NCBI RefSeq assembly: GCF_024622505.1
Contig: NZ_JANKAS010000015.1
Location: 1 to 59,534 of the forward strand
Source of the DNA: Irregularibacter muris
GTDB taxonomy: Bacteria; Bacillota; Clostridia; Eubacteriales; Garciellaceae
Direction: 5' to 3'
DNA: 59,534 nucleotides
This document shows positions 7,221-15,807 of the stretch, in pieces. A model generated the notes under the pieces. It worked only from the letters and a program-made list of their open reading frames with translations. It did not search any database and was not told where the DNA came from. Every line of letters starts with the position of its first letter. Positions within the stretch are counted from its first letter, which is position 1. The position numbers and the translations under genes were made by a program.

Positions 7221-9896
7221 ATGCCAAGAAAAAAGTGGATGATTATTGATGGGAATAGCTTAATTAATAGAACTTTTTATGCACTACCTCCTTTGACCAA
7301 TTCAAAGGGCGTACATACTAATGCTGTTTACGGATTTGCATCTATTTTATTAAAAATTATTGAAGAAGAACATCCAGATTATGTCGGTGTAGCTTTTGAT
7401 GTCAAAAGACCTACCTTCCGACATGAAAAGTTCCAGGAATACAAGGCAGGTAGATTAAAAATGCCTGAGGAATTAGCAAGCCAATTGCCCTTACTCCATG
7501 AGATGCTGGAGGCTTTTGGTATTCAAAAAATATCCCTAGAGGGTTATGAAGCAGATGATCTTATCGGGACTCTCTCCAAAATCGGAGAAGAAGAGGGAAT
7601 TGCAGTGAATATTATTACCGGGGATAGGGATGCTTTTCAGTTAGCTTCCCCAACAACCTGCGTTTGGTATACCAAAAGAGGTATTACAGATTTAGACAAA
7701 ATGGATGAAAAGGCAATCCTAGACCATTATGGGGTAACTCCTCAGCAGTTAATTGATGTAAAAGCTTTAATGGGGGATAAATCTGACAATATTCCAGGAG
7801 TACCAGGAATAGGCGAAAAAACAGCTCTAAAGTTAATTCAACAGTATAAAAATCTCGAGGAAGTATATAACCATATAGAAGAAATAAGGGGAAAAAAGGC
7901 AAGGGAAAACTTAGAGATGTATAGAGAGCAGGCTGTATTAAGCCAAAAATTAGCCACCATTGTTAGAAATATTCCTTTAGATATAAATATAGAGGATTTT
8001 AGATTAGATAATCCCTATAATGAGAGACTAATCCAACTATTCCAGGAACTAGAATTCCATTCTTTATTGGAAAAAGTAGGAGGGCAAAGCAGTGAACCAG
8101 TGGAAGAAAGAGAAGAGGTAGAGTTTAAAACCATTACAGAACTTTCACAATTACAGAAATTAATCCAAGACATTAAAAAGGATCAGATCTTATATTTGCA
8201 ATGGCAATTAGAAGGTGCAGAACATTATAAAAGAGAACTTTTAGATTTGTCCATAGGGCTTAAAAATAAAGAATGTTTCTTTATTTCCTTTGATGAGTTG
8301 TCCTTGGATATTCTATTAAAGACAATGAAAGAAGTATTTGAAGATAAAACCATTAAAAAAATTGGGCACAATATGAAGGATCTATTTGTTTTCCTTCAAA
8401 CTCAGAGCATACAGTTAGAAGGAATAGATTTCGACACTTATATTGCGGCTTATTTACTAGAGCCCTCTGATAACAACTATGACATTAGTGTATTATCTTC
8501 TAAGTACCTCAGTAAACAGTTAACTAGCGAAGAACAATTACTAGGTAAGGGAAAGAGCAAAAAATCCTTTAATGCCTTGACTATAGAAGAAAAAAGCCAT
8601 TATCTTATGAGCAATCTCCAGGCATTAATTCGCTTGCATGAAGAATTTAGTGATAAAATAAAGCAACAGAAAATGGATAATTTATATTATGAAATAGAAC
8701 TTCCCCTAATCACCGTGTTGGGCAGTATGGAAAACTTAGGTTTTAATGTGGACCAGCGGGAGTTGGAGGATCTTTCCAAAGAATTCGGGGAAAAAATTGA
8801 TCAATTAACCATGGAAATTCATCAGTTTGCGGGAGAGAAGTTTAATATTAATTCCCCTAAACAATTGGGACAGATATTATTTGAAAAATTGGAACTGCCA
8901 ATTATCAAAAAAACAAAAACAGGTTATTCTACTAATGTTGAGGTTCTAGAAAGATTAAAGGATAAACATCCTATTATTGAAAAAATAATGGATATTCGCC
9001 AACTCACAAAATTAAAATCTACCTATGTGGACGGTCTGATGACTATTATAGATAAGGATACTCATAATATCCACTCTAGCTTTAATCAAACCATCACCAG
9101 CACAGGACGCATTAGTAGTTCAGAACCCAATCTGCAAAACATTCCTATAAGATTGGAACTGGGAAGAAGAATAAGAAAGGTCTTTGTCCCACGAAAACCT
9201 GAGCATTATCTTGTAGATGCAGATTACTCTCAAATTGAATTAAGAATTTTGGCTCATATTTCCCAGGATAAAAACCTAATTGAGGCTTTCAATCATAACC
9301 AGGATATTCATACTAGAACAGCTTCCCAGGTTTTTGGAGTTCCGATGGAAGAAGTAACATCTTTAATGCGCAGCAGGGCCAAAGCAGTAAATTTTGGGAT
9401 TGTCTATGGGATTAGTGACTTTGGTCTAGCTAAAGACTTAAATATTCCCCGTCAAGAGGCGAAGGAATATATTGATAGATATCTGGAAGAATATTCCGGA
9501 GTCAAATCCTATATGGAAAACATTGTGAAACAGGCTCAGAAAGATGGGTATGTCACCACTCTTTTTGGTAGGAGAAGATATTTACCAGAGCTCCAATCCA
9601 GGAATTTCAACATTCGATCTTTTGGTGAAAGGATTGCTCTAAATACTCCTATTCAGGGCACAGCAGCCGATGTAATCAAGATTGCTATGGTCAAAGTTTA
9701 TGATAGATTAAAAAAGGAAAAACTAAAATCTCAGCTTATTTTGCAAGTGCATGATGAATTGATTGTAGAATCACCTCAGGAAGAATTAGAGCAGGTAAAA
9801 ACCATCATGATAGAGGAAATGGAAAATGCCGCATCCTTAGATGTAATCCTAAAAGCCGATATCAATTGGGGAAAAAACTGGTATCAAACCAAGTAA
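7221..9896 (+). CDS. polA: DNA polymerase I
   Basis: An 891-residue repair and Okazaki-fragment polymerase. The 5' nuclease domain covers about 1-290 (GDKSDNIPGVPGIGEKTALK is its helix-hairpin-helix signature). A 3'-5' exonuclease-like domain covers about 300-480 but lacks the DxE catalytic motif, reading LYLQWQLEG instead, so proofreading is probably absent, as in Bacillus enzymes. The polymerase domain shows motif A DADYSQIELR near 665, the O-helix RSRAKAVNFGIVYG, and motif C VHDELIVE near 842. ATG 7221 follows AGAGGTGAATATA. coaE follows after 16 bp. Confidence 0.97.
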   Translation: MPRKKWMIIDGNSLINRTFYALPPLTNSKGVHTNAVYGFASILLKIIEEEHPDYVGVAFDVKRPTFRHEKFQEYKAGRLKMPEELASQLPLLHEMLEAFGIQKISLEGYEADDLIGTLSKIGEEEGIAVNIITGDRDAFQLASPTTCVWYTKRGITDLDKMDEKAILDHYGVTPQQLIDVKALMGDKSDNIPGVPGIGEKTALKLIQQYKNLEEVYNHIEEIRGKKARENLEMYREQAVLSQKLATIVRNIPLDINIEDFRLDNPYNERLIQLFQELEFHSLLEKVGGQSSEPVEEREEVEFKTITELSQLQKLIQDIKKDQILYLQWQLEGAEHYKRELLDLSIGLKNKECFFISFDELSLDILLKTMKEVFEDKTIKKIGHNMKDLFVFLQTQSIQLEGIDFDTYIAAYLLEPSDNNYDISVLSSKYLSKQLTSEEQLLGKGKSKKSFNALTIEEKSHYLMSNLQALIRLHEEFSDKIKQQKMDNLYYEIELPLITVLGSMENLGFNVDQRELEDLSKEFGEKIDQLTMEIHQFAGEKFNINSPKQLGQILFEKLELPIIKKTKTGYSTNVEVLERLKDKHPIIEKIMDIRQLTKLKSTYVDGLMTIIDKDTHNIHSSFNQTITSTGRISSSEPNLQNIPIRLELGRRIRKVFVPRKPEHYLVDADYSQIELRILAHISQDKNLIEAFNHNQDIHTRTASQVFGVPMEEVTSLMRSRAKAVNFGIVYGISDFGLAKDLNIPRQEAKEYIDRYLEEYSGVKSYMENIVKQAQKDGYVTTLFGRRRYLPELQSRNFNIRSFGERIALNTPIQGTAADVIKIAMVKVYDRLKKEKLKSQLILQVHDELIVESPQEELEQVKTIMIEEMENAASLDVILKADINWGKNWYQTK

Positions 9897-9912
9897 TAAG
9901 GACGGTGTGATA

Positions 9913-10500
9913 ATGAAAGTCATAGGTTTAACGGGGGGCATTGCTAGTGGAAAGAGCACTGCCTCTTCCATACTGAGAAAATTCGGTGCCACCATTATCG
10001 ATGCCGATCTATTAGCTCGTGAAGTAACTGAAAAGGGTCAACCAACCCTGGAAAAGATCATAAAAACCTTCGGAAGAGAAATTCTCAAGGATGATGGTAC
10101 ATTAAATAGAAAAGCTTTGGGAAAAATCGTATTTGATCATAGAGAAAAGCTATTAAAACTAAATGAAATAATACATCCAGCGGTTAATCAAAGGGCAAAA
10201 ACATTATTTCAGCAAGAAAAAGAAAAGGGGAAAAAAAAGGTTGTCTATGATTGTCCCCTTTTGATGGAGGAAAATTTATATTCTATGGTGGATACTGTGT
10301 GGCTTATCTATGTAGATGAAACTACTCAGCTATCTCGTCTAATGAAAAGAGATGGATTTACTAGAGAAGAAGCCATCAAGAGAATAAAAAGCCAAATGCC
10401 CTTAGATGATAAATTGAAGTTAGCAAATATTGTTATTGAAAATAATGGAAGTGTAGAAGAGCTAGAGAAAAAATTAAGGAAGTACTGGCATGAAAAATAA
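9913..10500 (+). CDS. coaE: Dephospho-CoA kinase
   Basis: Last step of coenzyme A synthesis: phosphorylates the ribose 3' hydroxyl of dephospho-CoA. The N-terminal P-loop GLTGGIASGKST and the IIDADLLAREV motif are characteristic; 195 residues match the family. ATG 9913 is preferred over the in-frame GTG two codons earlier because the AAGGA ribosome binding site is better spaced. It lies just downstream of polA, the common polA-coaE pair of Gram-positives, and is followed by a lytic transglycosylase gene in the same direction. Confidence 0.93.
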   Translation: MKVIGLTGGIASGKSTASSILRKFGATIIDADLLAREVTEKGQPTLEKIIKTFGREILKDDGTLNRKALGKIVFDHREKLLKLNEIIHPAVNQRAKTLFQQEKEKGKKKVVYDCPLLMEENLYSMVDTVWLIYVDETTQLSRLMKRDGFTREEAIKRIKSQMPLDDKLKLANIVIENNGSVEELEKKLRKYWHEK

Positions 10501-10550
10501 GATTTTTACATAGGGTTCTATGAAGTCATTAATCTATTGGAGGTTCTTAT

Positions 10551-11111
10551 TTGCAAAAGGGAAGATTTCTTATTTTATTGGTATTTTTTATCATAATTCT
10601 ATATTTTTTACACCCCTGGATGATAAAAAAAATATTTCCCATTCCATATAAAGAGGAAATAATAAAATACAGTACAATATATGGGGTTGACCCTGATCTT
10701 GTAGCTGCTATTATTAAGACCGAAAGCAACTTCGATCCCTACGCGATCTCCAGAAAGGAAGCTAGAGGGTTGATGCAAATCAGTCCCATTACCGGCAAAT
10801 GGGCGGCAAAAGAACTGAAACGTAAAAACTTTTATCTAGAGGAATTGTTTGTAACAGACATTAACATCCAAATGGGTTGCTGGTATGTACAAAAACTCAA
10901 TCAGCAATTTGATGGTGACATTAGATTGATTCTAGCTGCCTACAATGGGGGTAGCGGCAATGTATCCAAATGGCTAATGGATAAAAGATACAGTACAAAT
11001 GGAGAACAACTAGAATATATCCCCTTTCCCGAGACTAGAAATTATGTTGAAAAAGTTTTATTTTATCATAAATTATACAAGAGAATTCACCATTTATCGG
11101 AGATATTGTAA
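10551..11111 (+). CDS. Membrane-anchored lytic transglycosylase (Slt type)
   Basis: A 186-residue protein with an N-terminal membrane anchor (residues 4-22, FLILLVFFIIILYF) and an SLT lysozyme-like domain outside the membrane. The catalytic Glu lies in IIKTESNFDPYAIS, followed by GLMQISP and LAAYNGGSGNV, the three diagnostic motifs. It cleaves peptidoglycan glycan strands to 1,6-anhydromuropeptides. The start is TTG 10551 after TTGGAGGTTC. It is placed after polA-coaE, an arrangement seen in other Clostridia. Confidence 0.92.
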   Translation: MQKGRFLILLVFFIIILYFLHPWMIKKIFPIPYKEEIIKYSTIYGVDPDLVAAIIKTESNFDPYAISRKEARGLMQISPITGKWAAKELKRKNFYLEELFVTDINIQMGCWYVQKLNQQFDGDIRLILAAYNGGSGNVSKWLMDKRYSTNGEQLEYIPFPETRNYVEKVLFYHKLYKRIHHLSEIL

Positions 11112-11137
11112 AGTAATTTTTTGAGGAGGAAATACCA

Positions 11138-12757
11138 ATGAAAAAAGGGAGAAAACAGATAGTAATCCTAGTAATCATAGCACTTGCCCTTATGATTACA
11201 TCCTGCACAAGTCAAGATATTGACCAACCAACCCAAGAACCAACTGAAAAGCAAGTTACCCCTGTAAAAGGGGGAGCCATATCCCTCTCCATCTTATCCC
11301 CTGATCATTTAAATCCTTTGCTAGATTTGCCTGAGGATACTTATCATTTAATGAAACTGATCGTTGAACCCCTATTTTCCCTTGATGAAACTTACAAGAT
11401 AAAAGGGATGCTAGCGGAAAAATGGAATATTGAAAACCAAGGTGAAAAAGTAACCATAAATCTGCGTAAAGACGCATACTGGCATGATGGGGAACCCTTT
11501 ACTGCTCAGGATGTAAAGTTTACTTTAGATGCTCTAAGACATAAGAATACCCTATCTCCTTATAAAAGCTACATTGAAAATATTTCTGGTTATCATGTTA
11601 TCGATAATCACACCATTGAAATAAGTTTTGCTAATGGATATATTGGAAATTTAGAAGCCTTAATTTTCCCCATTATGCCTGCCCATAAGTATAATAAGCT
11701 AGAAGAGGTAATGAGTGCTCATAAATGGAGTCCTATAGGAACAGGACCCTATCAACTGCAAAGCATACAGCAAAATAAAGTAATCTCTTTACAGAGCAAT
11801 GAAAAATACTGGGGGAAGATACCCTATATAGACAATATTACTGCAAAAATAATGAATAAAAGACAGGATCTTATTAAATCTTTTGAGGCTAAGGACGTAG
11901 ACCTATTTAGGGCTATTAATAGAGACTGGAATAGATATGGTGAAGATGAGCAATTAAGCATATATCCTTATGATACACAAAAATACAATTTCTTAGCATT
12001 AAACTTGGAAAATGAATTGTTTAAAAATCATCAGGTAAGAAAGGCCCTCCAATTGGCTATAAATCGTCCAAAGATGTTGGAAGAAATACACTATAGACAG
12101 GGGGAAGTAGTAGACATTCCATTATCCCCTACTTCTTGGTTGTATGACAAAGAACAAAAAGTTCACCCCTACCAACCTGAGGAGGCAAAGGAAATATTAA
12201 AGCAGATGGGTTGGGTAGATACCAATAATAATGGTTTGGTAAATAAAGAAATAGAGAATAAAAAATATGAATTTACTTTTGAACTTATTACAAATGGAGA
12301 TAACGAAAATAGAAAACAGGAAGCTGAAATAATTAAAGAGAATTTAAAAAAGGTAGACATAGGAGTAGACATAAAATACCTTCCCCAAGAAGAAATTATA
12401 AAGAGAATACAATCCAAAAAATTTCAAGCCATACTCACTGGGTGGAACTTATCCTTCAATCCTGATCTATCCTTTGCCTTTCACTCTAAGGAGATTGAAG
12501 AGGGAGATAACTTTATTTCTTACAGCAATGCTGAAATGGACAAACTATTCATAGAAGCTTTAAGAACTAATGAGGAAGAAAAAAGCAAAGAGATATATTC
12601 CAATATCCAAAGAAAATTATCCCAACAACTTCCATACATTAGTCTATATATGGAAAAGTCGGCGTTAATAACTAATAATAGAATTAAAGGTCCCATTAGC
12701 CCCACAGACTATAATATATTTAATAATATAGAACAATGGTATGTGGAATATAAATAA
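11138..12757 (+). CDS. Peptide/nickel-type ABC transporter substrate-binding lipoprotein (family 5)
   Basis: A 539-residue exported lipoprotein. The signal peptide ends in the lipobox LMITSC (Cys about residue 23), and a family-5 solute-binding fold follows (LRKDAYWHDGEPFTAQDVKFTLD is the signature). Family members bind oligopeptides, nickel or sugars; the ligand here is unknown. No permease or ATPase genes adjoin it, so it is an orphan that must either partner with a distant transporter or act alone. AGGAGGAAATACC precedes the ATG. No clear terminator was seen before the tRNA-Leu(GAG) promoter. Confidence 0.92.
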   Translation: MKKGRKQIVILVIIALALMITSCTSQDIDQPTQEPTEKQVTPVKGGAISLSILSPDHLNPLLDLPEDTYHLMKLIVEPLFSLDETYKIKGMLAEKWNIENQGEKVTINLRKDAYWHDGEPFTAQDVKFTLDALRHKNTLSPYKSYIENISGYHVIDNHTIEISFANGYIGNLEALIFPIMPAHKYNKLEEVMSAHKWSPIGTGPYQLQSIQQNKVISLQSNEKYWGKIPYIDNITAKIMNKRQDLIKSFEAKDVDLFRAINRDWNRYGEDEQLSIYPYDTQKYNFLALNLENELFKNHQVRKALQLAINRPKMLEEIHYRQGEVVDIPLSPTSWLYDKEQKVHPYQPEEAKEILKQMGWVDTNNNGLVNKEIENKKYEFTFELITNGDNENRKQEAEIIKENLKKVDIGVDIKYLPQEEIIKRIQSKKFQAILTGWNLSFNPDLSFAFHSKEIEEGDNFISYSNAEMDKLFIEALRTNEEEKSKEIYSNIQRKLSQQLPYISLYMEKSALITNNRIKGPISPTDYNIFNNIEQWYVEYK

Positions 12758-12849
12758 ACAATGGGTGAATCTCAAGATAAGAGGAAATAGGATAAGGAGA
12801 ATGAACAGATGAATATTCCAAAAAAATCATAAAAGCCTAAATCCTTACA

Positions 12850-12878
12850 TTGACAATTTTGAAAAACCCCAATATAAT
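12850..12878 (+). promoter_or_regulatory. Consensus sigma-A promoter of tRNA-Leu(GAG)
   Basis: TTGACA at 12850-12855 and TATAAT at 12873-12878 lie exactly 17 nt apart, a perfect consensus promoter that starts about 14 nt before the tRNA. Confidence 0.88.
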
Positions 12879-12898
12879 ATTATTTAGCAATAAAAAGT

Positions 12899-12985
12899 GC
12901 GAGGGTGGTGGAATTGGCAGACACGCAGGTTTGAGGGACCTGTGGCGCTAACGCTGTGTGGGTTCGAATCCCATCCCTCGCACCA
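12899..12985 (+). tRNA. tRNA-Leu(GAG)
   Basis: Acceptor strands GCGAGGG and CCCTCGC pair, with encoded CCA at 12983-12985. The anticodon stem CAGGT/ACCTG holds loop TTGAGGG, anticodon GAG (reads CUC/CUU). A class II variable arm is present. The last 23 nt recur at the end of each of the three downstream 206-bp units. Confidence 0.95.
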
Positions 12986-13050
12986 TTTTTTTATTAAAGC
13001 ACAAATCAAACTATAAAATATAAAAAAAGGCTAAAGATAGGATATTAAAA

Positions 13051-13191
13051 GGGATGGGGTGAGAACCCACTATAGCCCGAGGTATATGATTAGATAAACT
13101 ACATACATTAACCATCAGATAAATTTACAGTGCAAGGAGATCAAGGGAAAAAGCCTGTCGGGCACGACTTCGAATCCCATCCCTCGCACCA
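13051..13191 (+). ncRNA. tRNA-tail element core, array 2 copy 1
   Basis: GGGATGGG (13051-13058) is complementary to CCCATCCC (13176-13183) in the tRNA-derived tail. GCCCGA (13075-13080) is complementary to TCGGGC (13158-13163). The GAGAACCCACTA, CCGAGGTATAT, GTGCAAG and GGCACGACTTCGA blocks are shared with array 1. RNA function is inferred from the covarying pairing. Confidence 0.5.
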
Positions 13192-13256
13192 TTTTTTTAT
13201 TAAAGCACAAATCAAACTATAAAATATAAAAAAAGGCTAAAGATAGGATATTAAAA

Positions 13257-13397
13257 GGGATGGGGTGAGAACCCACTATAGCCCGAGGTATATGATAAGA
13301 TAAACTACATACACTAACCATCAGATAAATTTACAGTGCAAGGAGATCAAGGGAAAAATCCTGTCGGGCACGACTTCGAATCCCATCCCTCGCACCA
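13257..13397 (+). ncRNA. tRNA-tail element core, array 2 copy 2
   Basis: Second copy, 206 bp on. It carries AAAAATCC where the other two copies have AAAAAGCC, which weakens the local hairpin before TCGGGC but leaves the long-range GCCCGA/TCGGGC pairing intact. Confidence 0.5.
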
Positions 13398-13462
13398 TTT
13401 TTTTATTAAAGCACAAATCAAACTATAAAATATAAAAAAAGGCTAAAGATAGGATATTAAAA

Positions 13463-13603
13463 GGGATGGGGTGAGAACCCACTATAGCCCGAGGTATATG
13501 ATAAGATAAACTACATACACTAACCATCAGATAAATCTACAGTGCAAGGAGATCAAGGGAAAAAGCCTGTCGGGCACGACTTCGAATCCCATCCCTCGCA
13601 CCA
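13463..13603 (+). ncRNA. tRNA-tail element core, array 2 copy 3
   Basis: Third copy, with all pairing segments retained. It is followed by a T-run one base longer than in the other copies and then unique sequence. Confidence 0.5.
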
Positions 13604-13646
13604 TTTTTTTTTATTAATATTTTTTCTTTTTTCCATTGATTACTAA

Positions 13647-13676
13647 TGAATAAATTACCAGAATAGTTGCATGGAG
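13647..13676 (+). promoter_or_regulatory. Possible forespore (sigma-G type) promoter of the SASP gene
   Basis: TGAATA at 13647-13652 and CATGGAG at 13670-13676, 17 nt apart, loosely resemble forespore promoters. The match at -10 is poor. It is offered because the gene downstream encodes a SASP, normally sigma-G dependent. Confidence 0.3.
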
Positions 13677-13722
13677 TGTGGTAATACTAAGAGTAATCCA
13701 AAAGAAAAGGAGGGGAGAAAAA

Positions 13723-13932
13723 ATGGCTAACAATAATACAGGAAGAAATAGAGTATTAGTTCCAGAAGCTAAAAAAGCATTAGATAGCTTTAAATTAGAA
13801 GTTGCTAATGAATTAGGAATTTCTAATTATGATTCAGTAGATAAAGGAAACCTAACAGCTCGTGAAAACGGCTATGTAGGTGGAACTATGGTTAAGAAAA
13901 TGATAGAACAAGCTCAAAATCAAATGAAGTAA
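13723..13932 (+). CDS. Alpha/beta-type small acid-soluble spore protein
   Basis: A 69-residue DNA-binding protein that coats and protects spore DNA. It carries the two family blocks: KLEVANELGI around residue 24, containing the germination-protease cleavage region, and GNLTARENGYVGGTMVKKMIE near the C terminus. Start ATG 13723 follows AAAAGGAGGGGAG; the longer in-frame reading lacks a ribosome binding site. Monocistronic, followed by a terminator. This is the clearest evidence that the organism sporulates. Confidence 0.95.
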   Translation: MANNNTGRNRVLVPEAKKALDSFKLEVANELGISNYDSVDKGNLTARENGYVGGTMVKKMIEQAQNQMK

Positions 13933-13972
13933 CAACCATAGATAAAGCAGAAAAATGTAAATAACTTAACTA

Positions 13973-14029
13973 AAAATAAAAAGCTGTGGGTAAATAAAGC
14001 AATAATTTTACCTTGCAGCTTTTTATTTT
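13973..14029 (+). terminator. Intrinsic terminator after SASP gene
   Basis: The outer arms AAAATAAAAAGCTG and CAGCTTTTTATTTT pair exactly. An inner stem GGTAAAA-like/TTTTACC extends the hairpin. A T-rich tract lies in the 3' arm. Confidence 0.85.
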
Positions 14030-14188
14030 GTGTGTGTGTGCTGTTGTTGAAAATTGTAGAAAATTGCAGAAAACTTTTAAAAAAAATTGAAAGAAAACTC
14101 TTTTTATTAAAGGTTTTTTTTCTAAAAAATAGAATTTTATTAGAATAGGGACAATCTTATAAAAACTAATTTTAAAAAGGAGTTTGCC

Positions 14189-14992
14189 ATGAGATTCAAT
14201 AGAATAAGACGTAATTTAGCACAGATAAATATAAAAAAAAATAATAAAATATTATTCTTTATAGTATTACCGGTTATGGCTATTGTATTTGGCTACAGCT
14301 TATCCAGATTTATTATTATCCCTGCATATTATTCTGATTTCTATGCTATAAACTCTAAAGAAAAAGCATCCACAGAAAAAACCTCGACAGAAAAAACCGC
14401 TACTTCTCATGTAGAATATGTTCATGCTGAAAGAGAAGTTCAATACTTTCAGTTGGGATCTTTTTCCACAAGAGAAAACGCCGAAGTATTTTGTAATGAT
14501 TTAAAGAAAAAGGACATACCTTGCATTATAAGAGAAGAAAAAAAGTTTTTAGTACTAACAGGAGGAGCTTTAGAAGATTCCACAGCCAATAGAGTAAAAA
14601 AGCAGTTGGATGACCAAAGTATAGAGTTTTTCAGCAAGACCATGAAGCTTGCATCATGGAATACTACATTTACTCAAAATGAAGAAAAAGTAAAATTAGA
14701 GAAACAGATATCTGCAATATATGATTGGCTGGATAAAAGCTTGGAGTACATATGGAAAAATGAAAGGAAAGATGGAGACAAGGAGGAATTCCTCAACTCC
14801 ATAGAAAAACTCAGAAAGGAAATGCAGGTAGAAATAAGCTTTGCTAGCGACAACAAACAATGGGATCAATTCACTAAAGGCTTAGACAAGGACTTAAAAT
14901 CCATAGAGCAGCAATCAGAGGATCTTCATAAAGTCTATCAAAGTTATGATAAAATCTTTGAGAGTCTAGTCAAAGTATACAATTCATTTTAA
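14189..14992 (+). CDS. Membrane-anchored SPOR-domain protein
   Basis: A 267-residue protein with a basic cytoplasmic N terminus and a transmembrane helix at about 24-46. A short repeated linker follows (KEKASTEKTSTEKTATS), then a SPOR-like domain at about 85-150 (YFQLGSFSTRENAEVFCNDL, later FLVLTGGALEDS), which in the family binds denuded glycan strands at division septa. The C-terminal third is helical and charged. AAAAAGGAGTTTGCC precedes the ATG. It may be sporulation- or division-linked given the adjacent SASP gene, but it is separated from the hydrogenase cluster only by 12 bp and could be cotranscribed with it. Confidence 0.8.
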   Translation: MRFNRIRRNLAQINIKKNNKILFFIVLPVMAIVFGYSLSRFIIIPAYYSDFYAINSKEKASTEKTSTEKTATSHVEYVHAEREVQYFQLGSFSTRENAEVFCNDLKKKDIPCIIREEKKFLVLTGGALEDSTANRVKKQLDDQSIEFFSKTMKLASWNTTFTQNEEKVKLEKQISAIYDWLDKSLEYIWKNERKDGDKEEFLNSIEKLRKEMQVEISFASDNKQWDQFTKGLDKDLKSIEQQSEDLHKVYQSYDKIFESLVKVYNSF

Positions 14993-15004
14993 GGGGGTGA
15001 AAAA

Positions 15005-15358
15005 ATGCAGTTAAAAGAAGTCATGAACATTTTAGATGCCCAACTATTTTTAGGAGAAGAAAAATTAAAGGAACATGTATACTCTGCTTGTGGATGTGAC
15101 CTTATGAGTGACGTCTTAAGTTATGCCAAGGAGAATGTAATACTACTGACAGGATTAGTCAATACCCATGTCATTCGAACTGCTGAAATGGCAGGTATCT
15201 ATACTATTGTATTTGTTCGAGGGAAACAACCAACCAAAGAAATACTGGACCTTGCTGAGGAATTAGAAATATCCATATTTTCTACCAAACTACCTCTTTA
15301 TGAGGCGTGTGGATATCTTTACACCAAGGGATTAGGCAGGGGGAAAGTTGAGAGGTGA
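15005..15358 (+). CDS. DRTGG-domain protein
   Basis: A 117-residue single-domain protein of the DRTGG type (LLTGLVNTHVIRTAEMAGIYTIVFVRGK is the core), a fold found as a ligand-binding module in phosphotransacetylases and CBS-containing proteins. AAGGGGGTGAAAAA provides the ribosome binding site. It opens the regulatory part of the hydrogenase region and pairs with a second DRTGG protein at 17147. The ligand is unknown; a role in sensing for hydrogenase control is inferred from conserved context only. Confidence 0.8.
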   Translation: MQLKEVMNILDAQLFLGEEKLKEHVYSACGCDLMSDVLSYAKENVILLTGLVNTHVIRTAEMAGIYTIVFVRGKQPTKEILDLAEELEISIFSTKLPLYEACGYLYTKGLGRGKVER

Positions 15359-15364
15359 TAAACT

Positions 15365-15793
15365 ATGGAAGAAAGTACAATGAAACTAAATTTTCCAGTA
15401 GATAGAGGAGAATTTGCTAGTGCGGGGAAAGCATCTAGTAGAATAAAAAAGATATTGCAAAATATAGGACTCAATAATGCATTTGTTCGCAAAGTGGCCA
15501 TTGCTACCTACGAGGCCGAAATGAATCTCGTTATTCACTCATTAGGAGGACAAATTACCATTTCCATAGGAGAAGGCAAGGTCATTATAGAAGTAGAGGA
15601 TAGAGGACCAGGAATAGAAAATATTGAATTAGCAATGACAGAAGGGTATTCAACGGCAACAGAAGTAATAAGAGAGATGGGATTTGGCGCAGGAATGGGA
15701 CTACCAAATATAAAAAAATGTTCCGATGATTTATCTATACAATCCAAGGTAGGAGAGGGTACTAAAATGATAATGAGCTTTAATTATCAATAG
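15365..15793 (+). CDS. Anti-sigma-factor-like ATP-binding protein (HATPase)
   Basis: A 142-residue GHKL ATPase domain protein of the RsbW/SpoIIAB type. The N box is YEAEMNLVIHS, the G1 box VEDRGPGI, and the G2 region GFGAGMGLPNIKKCSDDL. It lacks a dimerisation or sensor domain, as expected for a stand-alone serine kinase/anti-sigma module. It starts 6 bp after the DRTGG gene and 14 bp before the sensory-type hydrogenase, so it is in the same operon. Targets are not identifiable. Confidence 0.85.
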   Translation: MEESTMKLNFPVDRGEFASAGKASSRIKKILQNIGLNNAFVRKVAIATYEAEMNLVIHSLGGQITISIGEGKVIIEVEDRGPGIENIELAMTEGYSTATEVIREMGFGAGMGLPNIKKCSDDLSIQSKVGEGTKMIMSFNYQ

Positions 15794-15807
15794 AAATAGG
15801 TGATCAA

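Larger units (their letters stand above)
12986..13603 (+). repeat. Tandem array, three 206-bp units with tRNA-Leu(GAG) 3' tails
   Basis: Units 12986-13191, 13192-13397 and 13398-13603 have an exact 206-bp period and differ only at scattered bases (for example GATTAG/GATAAG, CATTAA/CACTAA, AAAAGCC/AAAATCC, AATTTAC/AATCTAC). Each ends with the 23-nt tail of this tRNA including CCA, followed by a T-run. Their core matches the array after tRNA-Leu(CAA), while the tail and its complementary 5' segment follow the local tRNA. Confidence 0.95.

Noticed and set aside
12986-13603. Group I intron or group II intron remnants
   Set aside because: I found no group I P/Q/R/S core elements and no group II domain V; the intact tRNA lies upstream and is not split.
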